Below, one piece after another: positions 16,129 to 26,318 of a stretch of 53,074 bases of DNA (the stretch's first letter is position 1; each line of letters opens with the position of its first letter). The DNA lies in the NCBI GenBank assembly GCA_019694345.1, contig JAIBCA010000095.1, forward strand, positions 1 through 53,074, written 5' to 3'. This DNA is from Pyrinomonadaceae bacterium. Its GTDB lineage: Bacteria; Acidobacteriota; Blastocatellia; Pyrinomonadales; Pyrinomonadaceae. A program made the position numbers and the translations under genes. Under the pieces are notes generated by a model. The model was not told the origin of the DNA, did not search any database, and saw nothing but the letters and a program-made list of their open reading frames with translations.

Positions 16129-17670
16129 TTAGCTGCTGCGAAGGTCTGTACCGGTCATTTCCGTCGGCTTTTGGACGCCGAGCATCCCGAGTATGGTCGG
16201 GGCAACATCGGCAAGCGACCCTCCGCCTCGAAGTTCGGTGCCGTTGAGCCCATCAGCAATGAGATGGAACGGAACCGGATTTGCCGTCGATGTTCCCTGC
16301 GGTTCGCCGGTCAGGACATTGGCCATTTCCTCACAATTGCCGTGCGACGATGTCAGAATAGAGACTCCGCCGGCGGCCCGGACGTGTTCGACTATCCCGC
16401 CGACACAAGTATCGATGAACTGGATCGCCTCGATCGTTTTTTCGATCTTGCCGGTTCGAGCTGCAAGATCCGCCGCCGGAATATTAACGACGAACAAACC
16501 GCCCGGTGAAGACTCGAGATTCTGGATAAAACTATCGACGATCTTGAAGCTTTGCGATTCGGGCTGGTGATCGGGCGTTTCCGAACGCGGCGTCGGCAGC
16601 AATATGTGCTTTTCCCGATCGAGCTCGGTATTGCGGCCGCCATTAAAGAAATATGTGATGTGCGGGAACCGCTCGGACTGACTGATCTTGATATTTTGAA
16701 TACCGGCCGAGGCGAGGACCTCGGTCAGGCCGTTGCTCGAGCGTTCGGACCGAAACGCAACCGGCAGGCCGAAGTCACGGTCATATTCCGTCATGCAAAA
16801 CGAGGCAAAAGCCGGCTTGGCAGAGCCGAGAGCGTCGGGCACCGACAGCGACCTGACAAGCTGACGCATCGATTCGGCCCGATGGTTAAAGTAAATGATC
16901 GTGTCGCCCTCGCGGATCCTCGTGACCGGCACCCCGGGCTCTGATTCGAGCACGATCGGGGCCGTAAATTCGTCAGTAATGCCGCGTAGGAATGAATTTC
17001 GGATGGCCGACACGGCATCATCCGAACGATCGCCCTCACCGTGAACAAGCATCGTATATGCCCGGGCCGTTCGCTCCCAATTGCCCTGGCTGTCCATCGC
17101 AAAATACCGCCCGCAGAGCGTCGCGATCCGTCCGACTCCGATATCGGCCAGCTTGATCTCGAGCGCCTCGACGTAGATATCCGCGGTGCGGTTCGGCACA
17201 TCGACGCCGTCCAAAATCCCATGGATGAACACGTCGCTGACCCCAAATCGCTTGGCCATTCGGAGCAGTGCAAAGATCGTCTCGATCGATGAATGAATGC
17301 CGGCATCGCTGAGCATTCCGACCAGATGTACCGGCCGGCCATTCGCAAATGCCTGTGCGAACGCGTGTGAAAGCGTTTCGTTCTCAAAAAAACTGCCGCT
17401 GCGGATCGAATCCTCGATCCTGAAGCTTTCAGACGTGGCGGCCCGGCCCGTTCCGAGGCTCAGGTGGCCAACCTCCGGATTGCCGACAGACTCTGCCGAC
17501 TGGCCGATGCGGGTGCCGGCCGCGACCAAAGTGGTCTTTGGATAACGGGCACAGATCTGATCGTAGTACGGTGTGTGGGCAAGCGCGATAGCGTTGCCCT
17601 CGCTTCGGGCGGAATATCCCCAACCGTCGAGGATTATCAGGGCAACGGGTTTATCTGTCGGAGATGCCAT
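16129..17670 (-). CDS. gpmI: Cofactor-independent phosphoglycerate mutase homologue with degenerate active site
   Basis: Length (513 residues from MASPTDK) and collinearity leave no doubt about the iPGM family: LIILDGWGYS, GNPEVGHLSLGTGR, GMLSDAGIHS, CGRYFAMD, YFFNGGRNTELD, ANPVPF. But residues that the family needs are replaced. The phosphoserine nucleophile (Ser62 in the Geobacillus enzyme) is Pro65, metal ligand His407 is Arg405, Asp444 is Ser442, His462 is Ser461, and the DGRD and RADR substrate motifs read DGVD and RAES. Asp15, Asp401 and His443 remain. The frame is intact and codon use normal, so it is expressed protein rather than decay. It is probably not a working mutase; it could be a regulator or have new chemistry. 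It lies just downstream of the eno operon. Confidence 0.88.
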   Translation of the reverse strand: MASPTDKPVALIILDGWGYSARSEGNAIALAHTPYYDQICARYPKTTLVAAGTRIGQSAESVGNPEVGHLSLGTGRAATSESFRIEDSIRSGSFFENETLSHAFAQAFANGRPVHLVGMLSDAGIHSSIETIFALLRMAKRFGVSDVFIHGILDGVDVPNRTADIYVEALEIKLADIGVGRIATLCGRYFAMDSQGNWERTARAYTMLVHGEGDRSDDAVSAIRNSFLRGITDEFTAPIVLESEPGVPVTRIREGDTIIYFNHRAESMRQLVRSLSVPDALGSAKPAFASFCMTEYDRDFGLPVAFRSERSSNGLTEVLASAGIQNIKISQSERFPHITYFFNGGRNTELDREKHILLPTPRSETPDHQPESQSFKIVDSFIQNLESSPGGLFVVNIPAADLAARTGKIEKTIEAIQFIDTCVGGIVEHVRAAGGVSILTSSHGNCEEMANVLTGEPQGTSTANPVPFHLIADGLNGTELRGGGSLADVAPTILGMLGVQKPTEMTGTDLRSS

Positions 17671-17701
17671 TTTGATCGGTAGTCGAATACGAAATGACGG
17701 C

Positions 17702-17727
17702 AAAAAAAACGCGTTCTGTTTAGAACG
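17702..17727 (-). terminator. Terminator of the eno/HEAT/GNAT operon
   Basis: CGTTCT (17712-17717) pairs with AGAACG (17722-17727) around a 4-nt loop. Read leftward, the stem is followed after two bases by eight T. It lies between the GNAT stop codon (17777) and the gpmI start (17670), so gpmI probably has its own promoter or relies on readthrough. Confidence 0.8.
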
Positions 17728-17776
17728 GAAACTCCATTATAAACGATGAGCGCCGCGCGCCGCCACGCTTTTTTTG

Positions 17777-18208
17777 TTAATAGGCGTTCGGAGCCGGAAG
17801 CTCCATCCATCGGTCAGGATGCTTGAGGGCGTCAAAGCCGAACTGGCTGTAAAGGCCGTGAGCGTCGCGTGTCGCAAGTATCCAACGCCGTAAGCCCTGA
17901 AGTTCGGGATGGCCGAGCATCGCACTCATCAACCATTTGCTCAGGCCGCGGCCGCGATAGTCATCAAGTATGAAAACGTCTCCAATGTACGCAAAGGTCG
18001 CCCGGTCGCTGACGACGCGGGCAAATCCGACCAGTCTTGATCCGTCATATACGCCAAAACATAACGAATGTCGGATCGCCGTCTCGGTCTGTTGGCGGGT
18101 CCGCTCGCGCGCCCAGTATGAATCGTCATTCAAATATCGCTGTATGACATCGACATCGAGCCGAGAGATGTCCGTACTGATCGTCAGGCCGTCATTGTGC
18201 CATTCCAT
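17777..18208 (-). CDS. GNAT family N-acetyltransferase
   Basis: A 143-residue single-domain GNAT. The acetyl-CoA binding motif is YIGDVFILDDYRGRGLSKWLMSAML (the R-G-R-G-L loop), preceded by LVGFARVVSD and followed by RRWILATRDAHGLYSQFGF, the usual motif-B Tyr-x-x-x-Gly-Phe ending. The start codon follows the stop of the HEAT-like gene by one base, so it is the third gene of the eno operon. The substrate is unknown; the family acetylates amines on small molecules, proteins or antibiotics. Confidence 0.9.
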   Translation of the reverse strand: MEWHNDGLTISTDISRLDVDVIQRYLNDDSYWARERTRQQTETAIRHSLCFGVYDGSRLVGFARVVSDRATFAYIGDVFILDDYRGRGLSKWLMSAMLGHPELQGLRRWILATRDAHGLYSQFGFDALKHPDRWMELPAPNAY

Positions 18209-18209
18209 A

Positions 18210-18712
18210 TTAGTCGAGTATTGCCCGTGCCCTTACGCAAAATGCCATCGTCGAATTGTCGATATGTTTGCCGACGATCAGCCGTAGTTCCTTTATCATT
18301 TCCGGATGGCCTTCCGCGACCCTGGCGGCCACGGTCATCGCGAAGGCCCTGACGGCGACCGGTTCTTTAGGATCATCAACCAGAGCCAGGCAGGCATCGA
18401 AGGCCCTTGCCCTGAAGCGCTTCGGGATGTCGGTGAACTGAAGCAGGCGTACCGTGTTTCGCCTGATCGCCGGATGCACGTCTTTCCTTTGAAGCTGCCC
18501 GATGAACTTACCGAAGTACGGCCCGGCAAGCCCCGGTTGAAACTCGACGCAATAACTCACTGCCCAAGCCGCTCGTTGAGAAATAAGTCGATCAACGCCA
18601 AGAAATAGCCGCATCAGCTCGGCAAAGCGGGCCGGGTCGCCTTCCACATGGCTGACGACCCTCATTGTCTGCGAACGGGAATGTTCGGCAAGCAAAGCCT
18701 CGCGGATATCCA

Positions 18713-18713
<1 letters not shown>
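18210..18713 (-). CDS. Small alpha-helical HEAT-like repeat protein
   Basis: 167 residues from MDIREALLAEHS, whose ATG shares one base with the eno stop codon (TAATG), so translation is coupled to enolase. The frame is open further upstream within eno, but that part is only antisense-like overlap. The sequence is almost wholly helical, with repeats of about 35-40 residues that fit HEAT-type pairs (e.g. ISQRAAWAVSYCVEFQP, HPAIRRNTVRLLQF, PVAVRAFAMTVAARVAEGHPE). No catalytic motif is visible. Such proteins usually bind other proteins. Its partner is unknown, and linkage to enolase is the only clue. Confidence 0.75.
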
Positions 18714-20014
<1,301 letters not shown>

Positions 20015-20058
20015 CTAAAAGTAATTTTTTGATCGTTCTGCGGGCCTTTCGGGCCCAA

Positions 20059-21465
20059 TTATTCCACCTCGGCCATGCGGGGTTCGGTCGGGGCCATCCT
20101 GACCTCGATGATCCGACGTTTGTCCACCTTTTCGATCGTAAAAATGTGACCGTTATATGGTACGGTCTCGCCCTCTTCCAGCAATTGGCCAGATTCTGAC
20201 ATCAGAAAACCGGCGATCGTCGTGTATCCGTCAGACACGGGAATATTCATCTCGAGGCGTCGGTTAAGGTCCCGAACAGCGAGGCCGCCATCAAGCAGGT
20301 AGCTGCCATCGTCCTGACGATCGATCTGTTCATTTACTTCTTCGTCGTGTTCGTCGGAAATATCGCCGACGATCTCTTCGAGTAGATCTTCGAGAGTGAT
20401 GATGCCCTCGACGCCGCCGTGTTCATCGACGACAAAGCCGAAGTGGAACTTTTCCTTCTGCATTTGCCGCAGGACATCCTCGAGTTTTGCGGTATCGACC
20501 ACATAATTCGGCTTATGGATCACGGTCTCGATCTTGAATGATTTCGGCTTATGCGTAAACGCAAGCAGATCCTTGCTGTGGATCACGCCCGCTATGTCAT
20601 CAAGTGAATTGCGGTAAACCGGCAGCCGCGAGTAGCCGTGCTCGCTAAACGATCTGGCGATCTCCTCAAGCGAACTGCCCTCGGCGATCGCGACGATCCC
20701 CGTTCGCGGGATCATTGCCTCTTTGACGGTCGTTTCTGAAAACTCAAAGACCTTATTGATCAACTTCTGCTCTTCGGCATTGATCTGCCCGCTTTCCTGC
20801 GAGAGCTTGATCAGGTGCCGTATCTCGTCCTCGCTGTAGCTCGAGCCGTGCTCGTCACTCGGATGGAGGCCGAACAAACGTACCGTCCGGGTTCCGGTCC
20901 AATCAAGCAGCCGGATCGGATAGCTGAAGATCTTGTAAAAGATCTCGAGCGGCAGTGCCACGAGCATCGCGATCCGTTCCGAAAGCTCGAGTGCGGCAGT
21001 CTTTGGTGCAAGCTCGCCAAAAACGATATGAAGGAATGTGATGAACGAGAACGCGATGGCGAACGAGATCGCGTGCATCACCGCCCCCGAGGTTAGAAAT
21101 GCGGCTCCCGTGACCTGGCCTAAATATGCGAGCAGAGGGTCGATCAGCGCCGCGACCGCGGGCTCGCCTACCCAACCAAGGCCGAGCGATGCGAGTGTGA
21201 TACCCAATTGAGTCGCCGAGATATAAGCACTGAGATTATTAAGAATATTGAGAACTCGCCGGGCCGAACGGCTCTCGGCGGCGAGAGCCTCGATCCGCGT
21301 TTTGCGGACGGCTACGAGGGCAAACTCGCTCGCAACGAAGAATCCATTTGCGATAACGAGCAAAACTACCAGTAACAACTTGGAAAGTGAAATTAGAGCG
21401 TTTGGTTCTTCCACGACAGTCGTTGTGTCGAAGAAAAAGGCGAACAAACTAGCAGGGTCATCCAT
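20059..21465 (-). CDS. CorC/HlyC-type membrane protein (CNNM domain, CBS pair, CorC_HlyC domain)
   Basis: Four N-terminal membrane segments make a DUF21/CNNM domain (LLLVVLLVIANGFFVASEFALVAVRKTRIE is diagnostic). Two CBS domains follow at about 220-340 (MIPRTGIVAIAEG, GVIHSKDLL, FVVDEHGGVEGIITLEDLLEEIVGDI), then a C-terminal CorC_HlyC domain from about 360. This family moves or senses Mg2+ or Co2+ in bacteria and was once called hemolysin, and actual haemolysis is unlikely. It stands alone between eno and the NifU-like gene. Length of 468 residues is slightly long but normal for the family. Confidence 0.92.
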   Translation of the reverse strand: MDDPASLFAFFFDTTTVVEEPNALISLSKLLLVVLLVIANGFFVASEFALVAVRKTRIEALAAESRSARRVLNILNNLSAYISATQLGITLASLGLGWVGEPAVAALIDPLLAYLGQVTGAAFLTSGAVMHAISFAIAFSFITFLHIVFGELAPKTAALELSERIAMLVALPLEIFYKIFSYPIRLLDWTGTRTVRLFGLHPSDEHGSSYSEDEIRHLIKLSQESGQINAEEQKLINKVFEFSETTVKEAMIPRTGIVAIAEGSSLEEIARSFSEHGYSRLPVYRNSLDDIAGVIHSKDLLAFTHKPKSFKIETVIHKPNYVVDTAKLEDVLRQMQKEKFHFGFVVDEHGGVEGIITLEDLLEEIVGDISDEHDEEVNEQIDRQDDGSYLLDGGLAVRDLNRRLEMNIPVSDGYTTIAGFLMSESGQLLEEGETVPYNGHIFTIEKVDKRRIIEVRMAPTEPRMAEVE

Positions 21466-21576
21466 CAGTAATGTCGAATAAGATCGCTGAGGCGATCCGC
21501 ATGTATTTTCACCATTATTTGCAAAGCTCGGCTATACGACCGAGCTCGCGGTGATTTTTCAAGAGTATAGCATATC

Positions 21577-22161
21577 TCAATTATGCTCGATAATTGAGTC
21601 TATCAGTTCCTGAATGAGCATCCGGCATGAACCGCAGCCGCCGCCGGCATTACACTCGGCCGTCACATCGGAAACCGAATCAGTCCCGATGCGTTCTATT
21701 ATGCCGCAGATCTCGCCCTCGCCGACACCAAAACAACTGCAGATCAGATCACTTTCACCAAACGCAGCCGCTGCACGTCGGTCGCGGCGGTCCGCAAACG
21801 CCTTTCTCACGGCAGAACTACAGACTGCGACGCATTGACGTCGATCTTTCGGAACCTCACCGAGAGCGGTCGTTACGAAACTATCGAGTTCACCGTCGCT
21901 GAGCCCGCCGAGATCGCCCAATTGTATTCCGGAGAGCCGCGAGCACAACGCTTCCGCCGCAGCGACCATGTAACCGCATCCGTTCGAATTGAACCGCACA
22001 GACGTAACGACGCCCAGATCATCATCCATCCCGACCGAAAATCTGACGATCGACCCGCAGCCAAGTGCTGCCTCGACGCCCAGACCGTCGGCTTCCGGGT
22101 CGATGCCGGCCCAACCCGGCTTGGCAGATAATTCGGCGATCCTGGGTGGATACTGACTCAT
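21577..22161 (-). CDS. NifU/IscU-like scaffold fused to a BFD-like [2Fe-2S] domain
   Basis: Residues 1-125 match the IscU/NifU N-terminal fold: LGCGSIVRF (Cys35), RFNSNGCGYMVAAAEAL (Cys62) and PKDRRQC (Cys110), the three scaffold cysteines. Residues 138-194 match a bacterioferritin-associated ferredoxin-like domain (ICSCFGVGEGEI...GGGCGSC, with Cys141, 143, 176 and 179). NifU has this order but then a C-terminal NfuA-like domain, which is absent here. Two IscU residues are changed: the Asp of the CGD motif is Ser37, and the His before the last Cys is Gln109. The gene is divergent, by 6 bp from the open frame, from the TlpA gene. No iscS or nifS is nearby. Confidence 0.82.
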   Translation of the reverse strand: MSQYPPRIAELSAKPGWAGIDPEADGLGVEAALGCGSIVRFSVGMDDDLGVVTSVRFNSNGCGYMVAAAEALCSRLSGIQLGDLGGLSDGELDSFVTTALGEVPKDRRQCVAVCSSAVRKAFADRRDRRAAAAFGESDLICSCFGVGEGEICGIIERIGTDSVSDVTAECNAGGGCGSCRMLIQELIDSIIEHN

Positions 22162-22242
22162 AGATAAATGGTAGCGATTAATGCGTCACGGGCAAATCGC
22201 CGCCGGATTTCTTTTACAAAACGTCCCTTGTCCATTACCATA

Positions 22243-22824
22243 ATGATGTTTATGAAAACGGCAATTTTCCTTTTTCTTGTCACGATCTCGATGTTCATTG
22301 CCGGCTGCCGGCCGGCTGCGGCACCGGTCGCCGTGTCGAATCGGCCGGTCTCGGTCAATGACGTTCCCCAAACGGGTGTGCCGATGCCGCCCTCCAAACC
22401 GTTCAAGGAAATGGAATGGACGACGACCGACGGCTATGTCAAAAAACTCGGCGAATATCAGGGAAAGGCCGTAATTCTTGATTTCTGGGCGACCTATTGC
22501 GGGCCTTGCCGTGACGAGATACCCCATCTCAATTCGCTGCTCGAAAAGTATGGTCCCGAAAAGCTTGCGATCGTAGGCCTCAACGTTGGCGGCCAGGAAG
22601 ATCTGGAAAAGGTACCTGAATTTACTAAACAGACCAAGATAAATTATCCTATCGCGACCCCCGAAGACGCTCTGAACCGCTTCATCTTCGCCGAAACGAG
22701 TGCGATCCCCCAGACGGCCGTTTTTGACCGGTCCGGCAAACTCGTCCAGAAGTTCGTTGGCTATGGCCCGGCCATTAAAAGCGACCTTGATAAGGCGGTC
22801 GAATCGGCCGTCAACAGCAATTAG
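22243..22824 (+). CDS. TlpA-like thioredoxin-fold lipoprotein
   Basis: The N-terminus MMFMKTAIFLFLVTISMFIAGC gives a clean lipobox (IAGC, Cys22 in my numbering), so the protein is lipid-anchored outside the cytoplasm. A linker leads to a thioredoxin fold with ILDFWATYCGPCRDEIPHLN (CGPC at 86-89) and the cis-Pro region TSAIPQTAVFDRSGK, as in TlpA/ResA. These reduce or exchange disulfides, often for cytochrome c or CuA maturation, and many are needed given the hemes encoded at 34-48 kb. Three ATGs (22243, 22246, 22252) are possible; no Shine-Dalgarno decides. The gene is followed after 12 bp by the GH15 gene. Confidence 0.86.
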   Translation: MMFMKTAIFLFLVTISMFIAGCRPAAAPVAVSNRPVSVNDVPQTGVPMPPSKPFKEMEWTTTDGYVKKLGEYQGKAVILDFWATYCGPCRDEIPHLNSLLEKYGPEKLAIVGLNVGGQEDLEKVPEFTKQTKINYPIATPEDALNRFIFAETSAIPQTAVFDRSGKLVQKFVGYGPAIKSDLDKAVESAVNSN

Positions 22825-22836
22825 GCCGGAGAGGAA

Positions 22837-24783
22837 ATGAGAGACATCCCGGTCGGCAACGGCAGCCTGCTCGTAAATTTCGACGACAAATATCAGATCC
22901 GCGACATTTATTTTCCGCACGTCGGCCAGGAAAATCACACCGAAGGGTTTCCCTGCCGATTCGGTATCTGGGCTGACAGCGTGTTTTCGTGGATCTTCGC
23001 GGACGGCTGGGACAGAACGCTCAGATTCGTCAAAGACGCTCTGGTGACCGACGTCACGCTCCGCAACGACGACATCGGCATCGAGATCGAATGCCGCGAC
23101 GCCGTCGCTGACGCGGAAAACGTGTTAGTTCGCCGCGTTGAAGTCCGGGATCTGACCGGATCACCGCGTGAAGTGCGTGTTTACCTTCACCATGACCTGC
23201 GTTTGTACGAGAACAAGGTCGGCGACACAGCATTTTACGACCCCGAGACACTTGCGCTGATCCATTACAAGAAACACCGCTATTTTCTGGTAAATACCGA
23301 ACCGCACTTCGATCAGTTCGCGACGGGCCGTAAGGCGTTTCGAAACAGCGAGGGCACCTGGCGTGATGCCGAGGATGGAGACCTGCACGGCGGAGCTATC
23401 ACGGAAGGATCGGTCGATTCAACCATCGGCCTCCATTTCAATATCGAGGCCGGAGGGACGGCGCAATTCCATTATTGGATCGCCGCCGGAACTTCGCACA
23501 AAGAGGTTGAAGCGATCAACCAAAATGTCCTGACCTCCGGCCCGGCAAGCTATCTTACCGAAGCTGCCGCGAGATCGCAGGCGTGGCTCGCCGGCGGCAA
23601 TCAGCCAAAGGCCGGGCTTTCGGCAGCCGCATGTGAGCTTTATCGGCGAAGTTTGTTGATCGTGCGCTCACAGATCGACGGTCACGGTGCGATCATCGCG
23701 GCAAACGACCACGATGTTACGGAACGGGCGACCGATCATTACAGTTACCTCTGGCCGCGTGACGGAGCGTTTGTCGCAAATGCGCTCGACCGGGCCGGCT
23801 ACCCTGAATTTTCGCGAAGATTCTTTGACCTTTGCTCTCGTATCGTCCATGAACGCGGTTATTTTCTGCAAAAATACAATCCCGACGGTTCGGTCGGGTC
23901 GGGCTGGCATTCGTATTGGGACAAATTTGCAAAGCGGCCGATGTATCCGATCCAGGAAGACGAGACCGCTCTCGTCCTCTGGGCCCTTTGGGAGCATTTT
24001 TCAATGCATCCGGACGAGCGTTTCGCGAGACAGTTGTACAAGGGCCTGATCGTGAGATGCGGCGACTTTCTGGCCGCGTTTCGCGATCCGGCAACCAAAC
24101 TACCGAGTCCGAGTTGGAACCTCTGGGAAGACCGCCGCGGCGTTCACACTTTTACGTGTGCGACGGTGGTCGCCGGCCTCAGAGCGGCCGCCAGTTTTGC
24201 CGGTCTGTTTGGGGACGGCGGCCTGGCGGAAAAATATACAGCCGCCGCCGATGAGGTGGTGGCCGCTATGCGGGAGCATCTATATAGTCGCGAGCACGGC
24301 CGTTTTTTGCGGGGACTGTTGGCAAACGGTGACGACTCGCTGGTCCCGGATGCCATCGTTGACGCATCGCTATTTGGAGTGTTCTATTTCGGCTGCCTCG
24401 AACCGGACGACGAAATGGTCGTGTCCACGATGGCGGCCATCGAACAAAAGCTCACAAATCAGACATCGATCGGCGGTATAGCGAGGTTCGAGAACGACGG
24501 GTACATGCGCGAGAGCGACGCGGTCATCGGTAATTCATGGTTCATTTGCACACTATGGCTTGCCGAATACTATATCGCCCGTGCACGATCAGGCAAGAAT
24601 CTTGATGCCGCCCGCGAGATCATCGAATGGACCGCCGCGAAGGCATTGCCGTCCGGTGTTTTAGGCGAGCAGATCGAACCGGTCTCGGGCAGGCACACAT
24701 CGGTTTCGCCGCTGACGTGGTCACATTCGACTTACGTCGCCGCTGTATTGAGTTATTCGAGAAAGTTCAACTCGTTCGTTTGA
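22837..24783 (+). CDS. Glycoside hydrolase family 15 (glucoamylase/glucodextranase-like)
   Basis: It releases glucose from the non-reducing end of alpha-glucans, or trehalose in some members. An N-terminal beta-rich domain (1-270) begins RDIPVGNGSLLVNFD. The (alpha/alpha)6 barrel then shows SYLWPRDGAFVANALDRAGY, QEDETALVLWAL, and WNLWEDRRGVHTFTCATVVAGL, in which the Glu near residue 432 is the probable general acid. LGEQIEPVSGRHTSVSPLTWSHSTYVAA near residue 610 holds the probable base. There is no signal peptide, so it is cytoplasmic, fitting recycling of glycogen made through GlgC. GGAGAGGAA precedes the ATG. It is co-oriented with the TlpA gene and pyk. Confidence 0.92.
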   Translation: MRDIPVGNGSLLVNFDDKYQIRDIYFPHVGQENHTEGFPCRFGIWADSVFSWIFADGWDRTLRFVKDALVTDVTLRNDDIGIEIECRDAVADAENVLVRRVEVRDLTGSPREVRVYLHHDLRLYENKVGDTAFYDPETLALIHYKKHRYFLVNTEPHFDQFATGRKAFRNSEGTWRDAEDGDLHGGAITEGSVDSTIGLHFNIEAGGTAQFHYWIAAGTSHKEVEAINQNVLTSGPASYLTEAAARSQAWLAGGNQPKAGLSAAACELYRRSLLIVRSQIDGHGAIIAANDHDVTERATDHYSYLWPRDGAFVANALDRAGYPEFSRRFFDLCSRIVHERGYFLQKYNPDGSVGSGWHSYWDKFAKRPMYPIQEDETALVLWALWEHFSMHPDERFARQLYKGLIVRCGDFLAAFRDPATKLPSPSWNLWEDRRGVHTFTCATVVAGLRAAASFAGLFGDGGLAEKYTAAADEVVAAMREHLYSREHGRFLRGLLANGDDSLVPDAIVDASLFGVFYFGCLEPDDEMVVSTMAAIEQKLTNQTSIGGIARFENDGYMRESDAVIGNSWFICTLWLAEYYIARARSGKNLDAAREIIEWTAAKALPSGVLGEQIEPVSGRHTSVSPLTWSHSTYVAAVLSYSRKFNSFV

Positions 24784-24869
24784 TCGTACGATCGGTCCGG
24801 CCAGGCTGACCGCCGGAATGCTGTGGTGCACCCTTTAGCGACGACCGGGTTTGCGATAAAATCTATCCA

Positions 24870-26318
24870 ATGCGAAGAGCAAAGATCCTGGCCACCCTTG
24901 GCCCCGCAACAAAAGACCTGTCCACAATTGAAAACATGATAACCGCCGGCGTCAACGCCGTCCGGATCAATATGTCGCACGGAACCGTGGAAGAACACAC
25001 CGCTGCGGTCGCGACCGCAAGGGCCGCGGCTGCCAATGTGGGCAAGCCGCTGGCGATCCTCGTTGACCTTTCCGGGCCGAAGATCCGCACACGGGCACTG
25101 AAAGACGGCCGTGCAGTCATGTTACGCGAGGGAGCCGAATTTACGATCACGACGCGGGATATCGTCGGTGATGAGACCATCGTTTCGACGACGTTTGCCG
25201 AACTTCCCGGTTCGGTCACGCCGGGCGCACGAATTCTGTTAGACGACGGAGCACTCGAACTGCTGGTCGAGTCCAAAACCGCTACTGATGTCATTTGCCG
25301 GGTTGTTACCGGCGGCCCGCTCAGCGAAAGAAAGGGCATCAATCTGCCGAACACGCCGCTGCCGATACCTTCGCTGACCGACAAGGACCGCGTCGATCTC
25401 GAGTGGGCAATGGAGCAGAACGTAGATTATGTCGCGCTTTCATTTGTCAGATCAGCCGCCGATTGCCGCGAGGTCAAAGAGATCATCAAGCGGCTGAGCA
25501 CCCGCAAACTCGGCCGTGCCCTGCTGGTCGCGAAGATCGAAAAGGCCGAAGCGATCGAAAATCTGATGGAGATCATCGAGGAGACCGACGGGCTGATGGT
25601 CGCTCGCGGCGATCTCGGCGTCGAGACGAGCGTCGAGCTCGTGCCGGTCTATCAGAAGCGAATTATCGAGCTCGCGGTGGCGCACGACAAGTTCGTCATA
25701 ACGGCGACGCAAATGCTGCAGTCGATGATCGAAAACCCATTCCCGACGCGGGCCGAGGCCTCGGATGTCGCAAATGCGGTCTGGGACGGCACCGATGCGG
25801 TGATGCTGTCGGCCGAAACGGCCAGCGGCAAATTCCCCGTCGAATCGGTCAAAACGATGGTCAAGATCATCGATTCGGCCGAAACGATCAAACCCGAAAT
25901 GCTGAAAAAGCCGGTAAAGCTCACACAGCCGCCGTCAGGCCGTACTAGTCAGGCACTTTGCAAGGCGGCGGCGTACGCCGCCAAGGAGATACGGACCGAA
26001 AAGATCGCCGTATTTACGGAATCAGGGCTGATGGCTCGGCGGCTGTCTAACGTGCGTTCCGGACTGCAGTCATTTGCCCTTACGACCTCGCAGGATGCGT
26101 GCAATCAACTTTCGTTGATCTGGGGCGTGACGCCGTTCCTTCACGAAGACCGTGGATCTACCAGCGAAATGCTGTCGATCGGAGAACAAACGCTGCTCGA
26201 AACCGGCGTCGTCAGCCCGGGCGAAACGATCGTAATGATGGCGGGAAGACTGTCAGGACTCGGGCTTTCGAGTTCGGTCATCGTCTGGACGGTCGGCGAA
26301 CGGCTTGCACGCCGCTAA
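24870..26318 (+). CDS. pyk: Pyruvate kinase
   Basis: Converts phosphoenolpyruvate and ADP to pyruvate and ATP. Motifs run ILATLGPATKDLSTIENMITAGVNAVRINMSHG, DLSGPKIRTR, LVAKIEKAEAIENLMEI with the catalytic Lys, MVARGDLGVE, and TATQMLQSMIENPFPTRAE...GTDAVMLSAETASGKFPVESV. The C-terminal domain is present, and 482 residues is standard. It ends 4 bp inside the convergent ftcD, so the two mRNAs must overlap at their 3' ends with no terminator hairpin between them. With eno nearby, two lower-glycolysis enzymes are in the window. Confidence 0.97.
   Translation: MRRAKILATLGPATKDLSTIENMITAGVNAVRINMSHGTVEEHTAAVATARAAAANVGKPLAILVDLSGPKIRTRALKDGRAVMLREGAEFTITTRDIVGDETIVSTTFAELPGSVTPGARILLDDGALELLVESKTATDVICRVVTGGPLSERKGINLPNTPLPIPSLTDKDRVDLEWAMEQNVDYVALSFVRSAADCREVKEIIKRLSTRKLGRALLVAKIEKAEAIENLMEIIEETDGLMVARGDLGVETSVELVPVYQKRIIELAVAHDKFVITATQMLQSMIENPFPTRAEASDVANAVWDGTDAVMLSAETASGKFPVESVKTMVKIIDSAETIKPEMLKKPVKLTQPPSGRTSQALCKAAAYAAKEIRTEKIAVFTESGLMARRLSNVRSGLQSFALTTSQDACNQLSLIWGVTPFLHEDRGSTSEMLSIGEQTLLETGVVSPGETIVMMAGRLSGLGLSSSVIVWTVGERLARR

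Noticed and set aside
20042..20056. GGGCC-TTTCG-GGCCC hairpin between eno and the CorC-type gene.
   Set aside because: Short stem with no T-run in either direction, so I do not call it a terminator.
22186..22938. Leftward 250-codon frame opposite the TlpA gene and the start of the GH15 gene.
   Set aside because: TlpA and GH15 motifs lie on the plus strand; the antisense frame has no domain or ribosome site.
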